Positions 63,677 through 64,000 of a DNA stretch of 64,000 bases are shown here, piece by piece. Source of the stretch: [Clostridium] celerecrescens 18A (lineage in GTDB: Bacteria > Bacillota > Clostridia > Lachnospirales > Lachnospiraceae); contig NZ_PGET01000001.1 in assembly GCF_002797975.1 (NCBI RefSeq), forward strand, positions 3,038,001 through 3,102,000. Direction: 5' to 3'. A program made the translations under genes and the position numbers. Under the pieces are notes generated by a model. The model was not told where the DNA came from, ran no database searches, and worked only from the letters and a program-made list of their open reading frames with translations. Positions within the stretch are counted from its first letter, which is position 1. Each line of letters begins with the position of its first letter.

Positions 63677-64000
63677 TTATGAAACATAGGAAAATAGGAT
63701 CAGGTTTTTCCACCTGACCTCTCCCATGGCGCTTTCTCCTAAGGCATAGGCATGGATCATATCATCCTTTGCCATCAATTTGTAAATAGCGGCTCCGGAG
63801 CTGTCCGTATCCCTGATCCATCGATCATCCTTAATAATCACGCCATCTGCAACTTTAAACTGCCAGACGGAAGTCTCCCCCTCTGCATTGGTGCTGGTAT
63901 AGGTAATCTCTCCCTGCATCAGATCGTCCTTAAAAATCCCCCTTTTTGCATTGAGCTTCGTGATATCTTCTGTTACTCCGTCATAATAGTTGTAACCGCA
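63677..64000 (-). CDS. C-terminal part of a protein cut by the window edge
   Basis: The frame is open to the right edge and gives the last 107 residues (CGYNYYDGVTEDITKLNAKR at the cut, ending NLILFSYVS). An internal ATG at 63919 is not the start because the coding pattern continues upstream. Alternating beta-strand-like segments (EITYTSTNAEGETSVWQF) suggest a beta-propeller or beta-sandwich, as in some polysaccharide-active enzymes. I do not recognise the family. Confidence 0.6.
   Translation of the reverse strand, partial: CGYNYYDGVTEDITKLNAKRGIFKDDLMQGEITYTSTNAEGETSVWQFKVADGVIIKDDRWIRDTDSSGAAIYKLMAKDDMIHAYALGESAMGEVRWKNLILFSYVS

Overview
The window looks like a chromosome segment of an anaerobic, spore-forming Firmicute of the Lachnospiraceae (Lacrimispora / Clostridium cluster XIVa type). 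Supporting signs are strong AGGAGG ribosome binding sites, a SpoVAF-type germination protein, AddAB, a CIRCE-controlled groES-groEL pair, a DUF3842 protein, the selenium-linked anaerobic purine genes and the rhamnose genes. The species assignment is inferred from gene content only.

Region 1 (1-26.9 kb) is a purine-degradation island. On the minus strand, ssnA and ygfK are followed by a hydantoinase that is cut by the left edge. Divergent from them, on the plus strand, lie a PAS/HTH regulator, diaminopropionate ammonia-lyase (dpaL), the M20 peptidase ygeY, the carbamoyltransferase-like ygeW, carbamate kinase and a xanthine/uracil-type permease. The permease has a long structured leader that can mask its own ribosome binding site. 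After glycogen phosphorylase, an AraC regulator and a TspO protein comes a second purine block on the minus strand: guanine deaminase, an AzgA/PbuG-type permease and xanthine dehydrogenase xdhA-xdhB-xdhC, led by a purine riboswitch and a good sigma-A promoter. Upstream of that is a selenium module (selD, a class V cysteine desulfurase, a LysR regulator, a DUF3343 Se/S carrier). Together these predict guanine to xanthine, interconversion of xanthine and urate by a probably selenium-dependent Mo hydroxylase, ring opening and carbamoyl transfer, then ATP from carbamoyl phosphate and pyruvate plus ammonia from diaminopropionate.

Region 2 (27-50.4 kb) is mostly housekeeping: addB-addA, an FMN-binding membrane protein, a MATE exporter, a YitT protein, spoVAF, about 0.9 kb of decayed repeat-rich DNA, a PHP phosphoesterase, the MurNAc operon murR-murQ-murP, a DUF3842 protein, guaB, a small membrane protein, groES-groEL and an alanine-rich YtxH-like protein.

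Region 3 (50.4-64 kb) is for carbohydrate use: rhaB-rhaM-rhaA-rhaD, a small coiled-coil protein, a sugar ABC transporter with a Gfo/Idh/MocA oxidoreductase, two AraC regulators, a 633-residue TIM-barrel-like protein of unrecognised family and a truncated gene at the right edge. Uptake of a rhamnose-containing oligosaccharide is a reasonable inference.

The most unusual signals are non-coding: the permease leader at 10.8 kb, the non-consensus purine riboswitch at 23.2 kb, a ~42-nt two-hairpin leader element repeated just upstream of three unrelated genes (34.2, 49.6 and 54.4 kb), a ~130-nt multi-hairpin unit after groEL, and a duplicated decayed unit at 39.1-39.8 kb.
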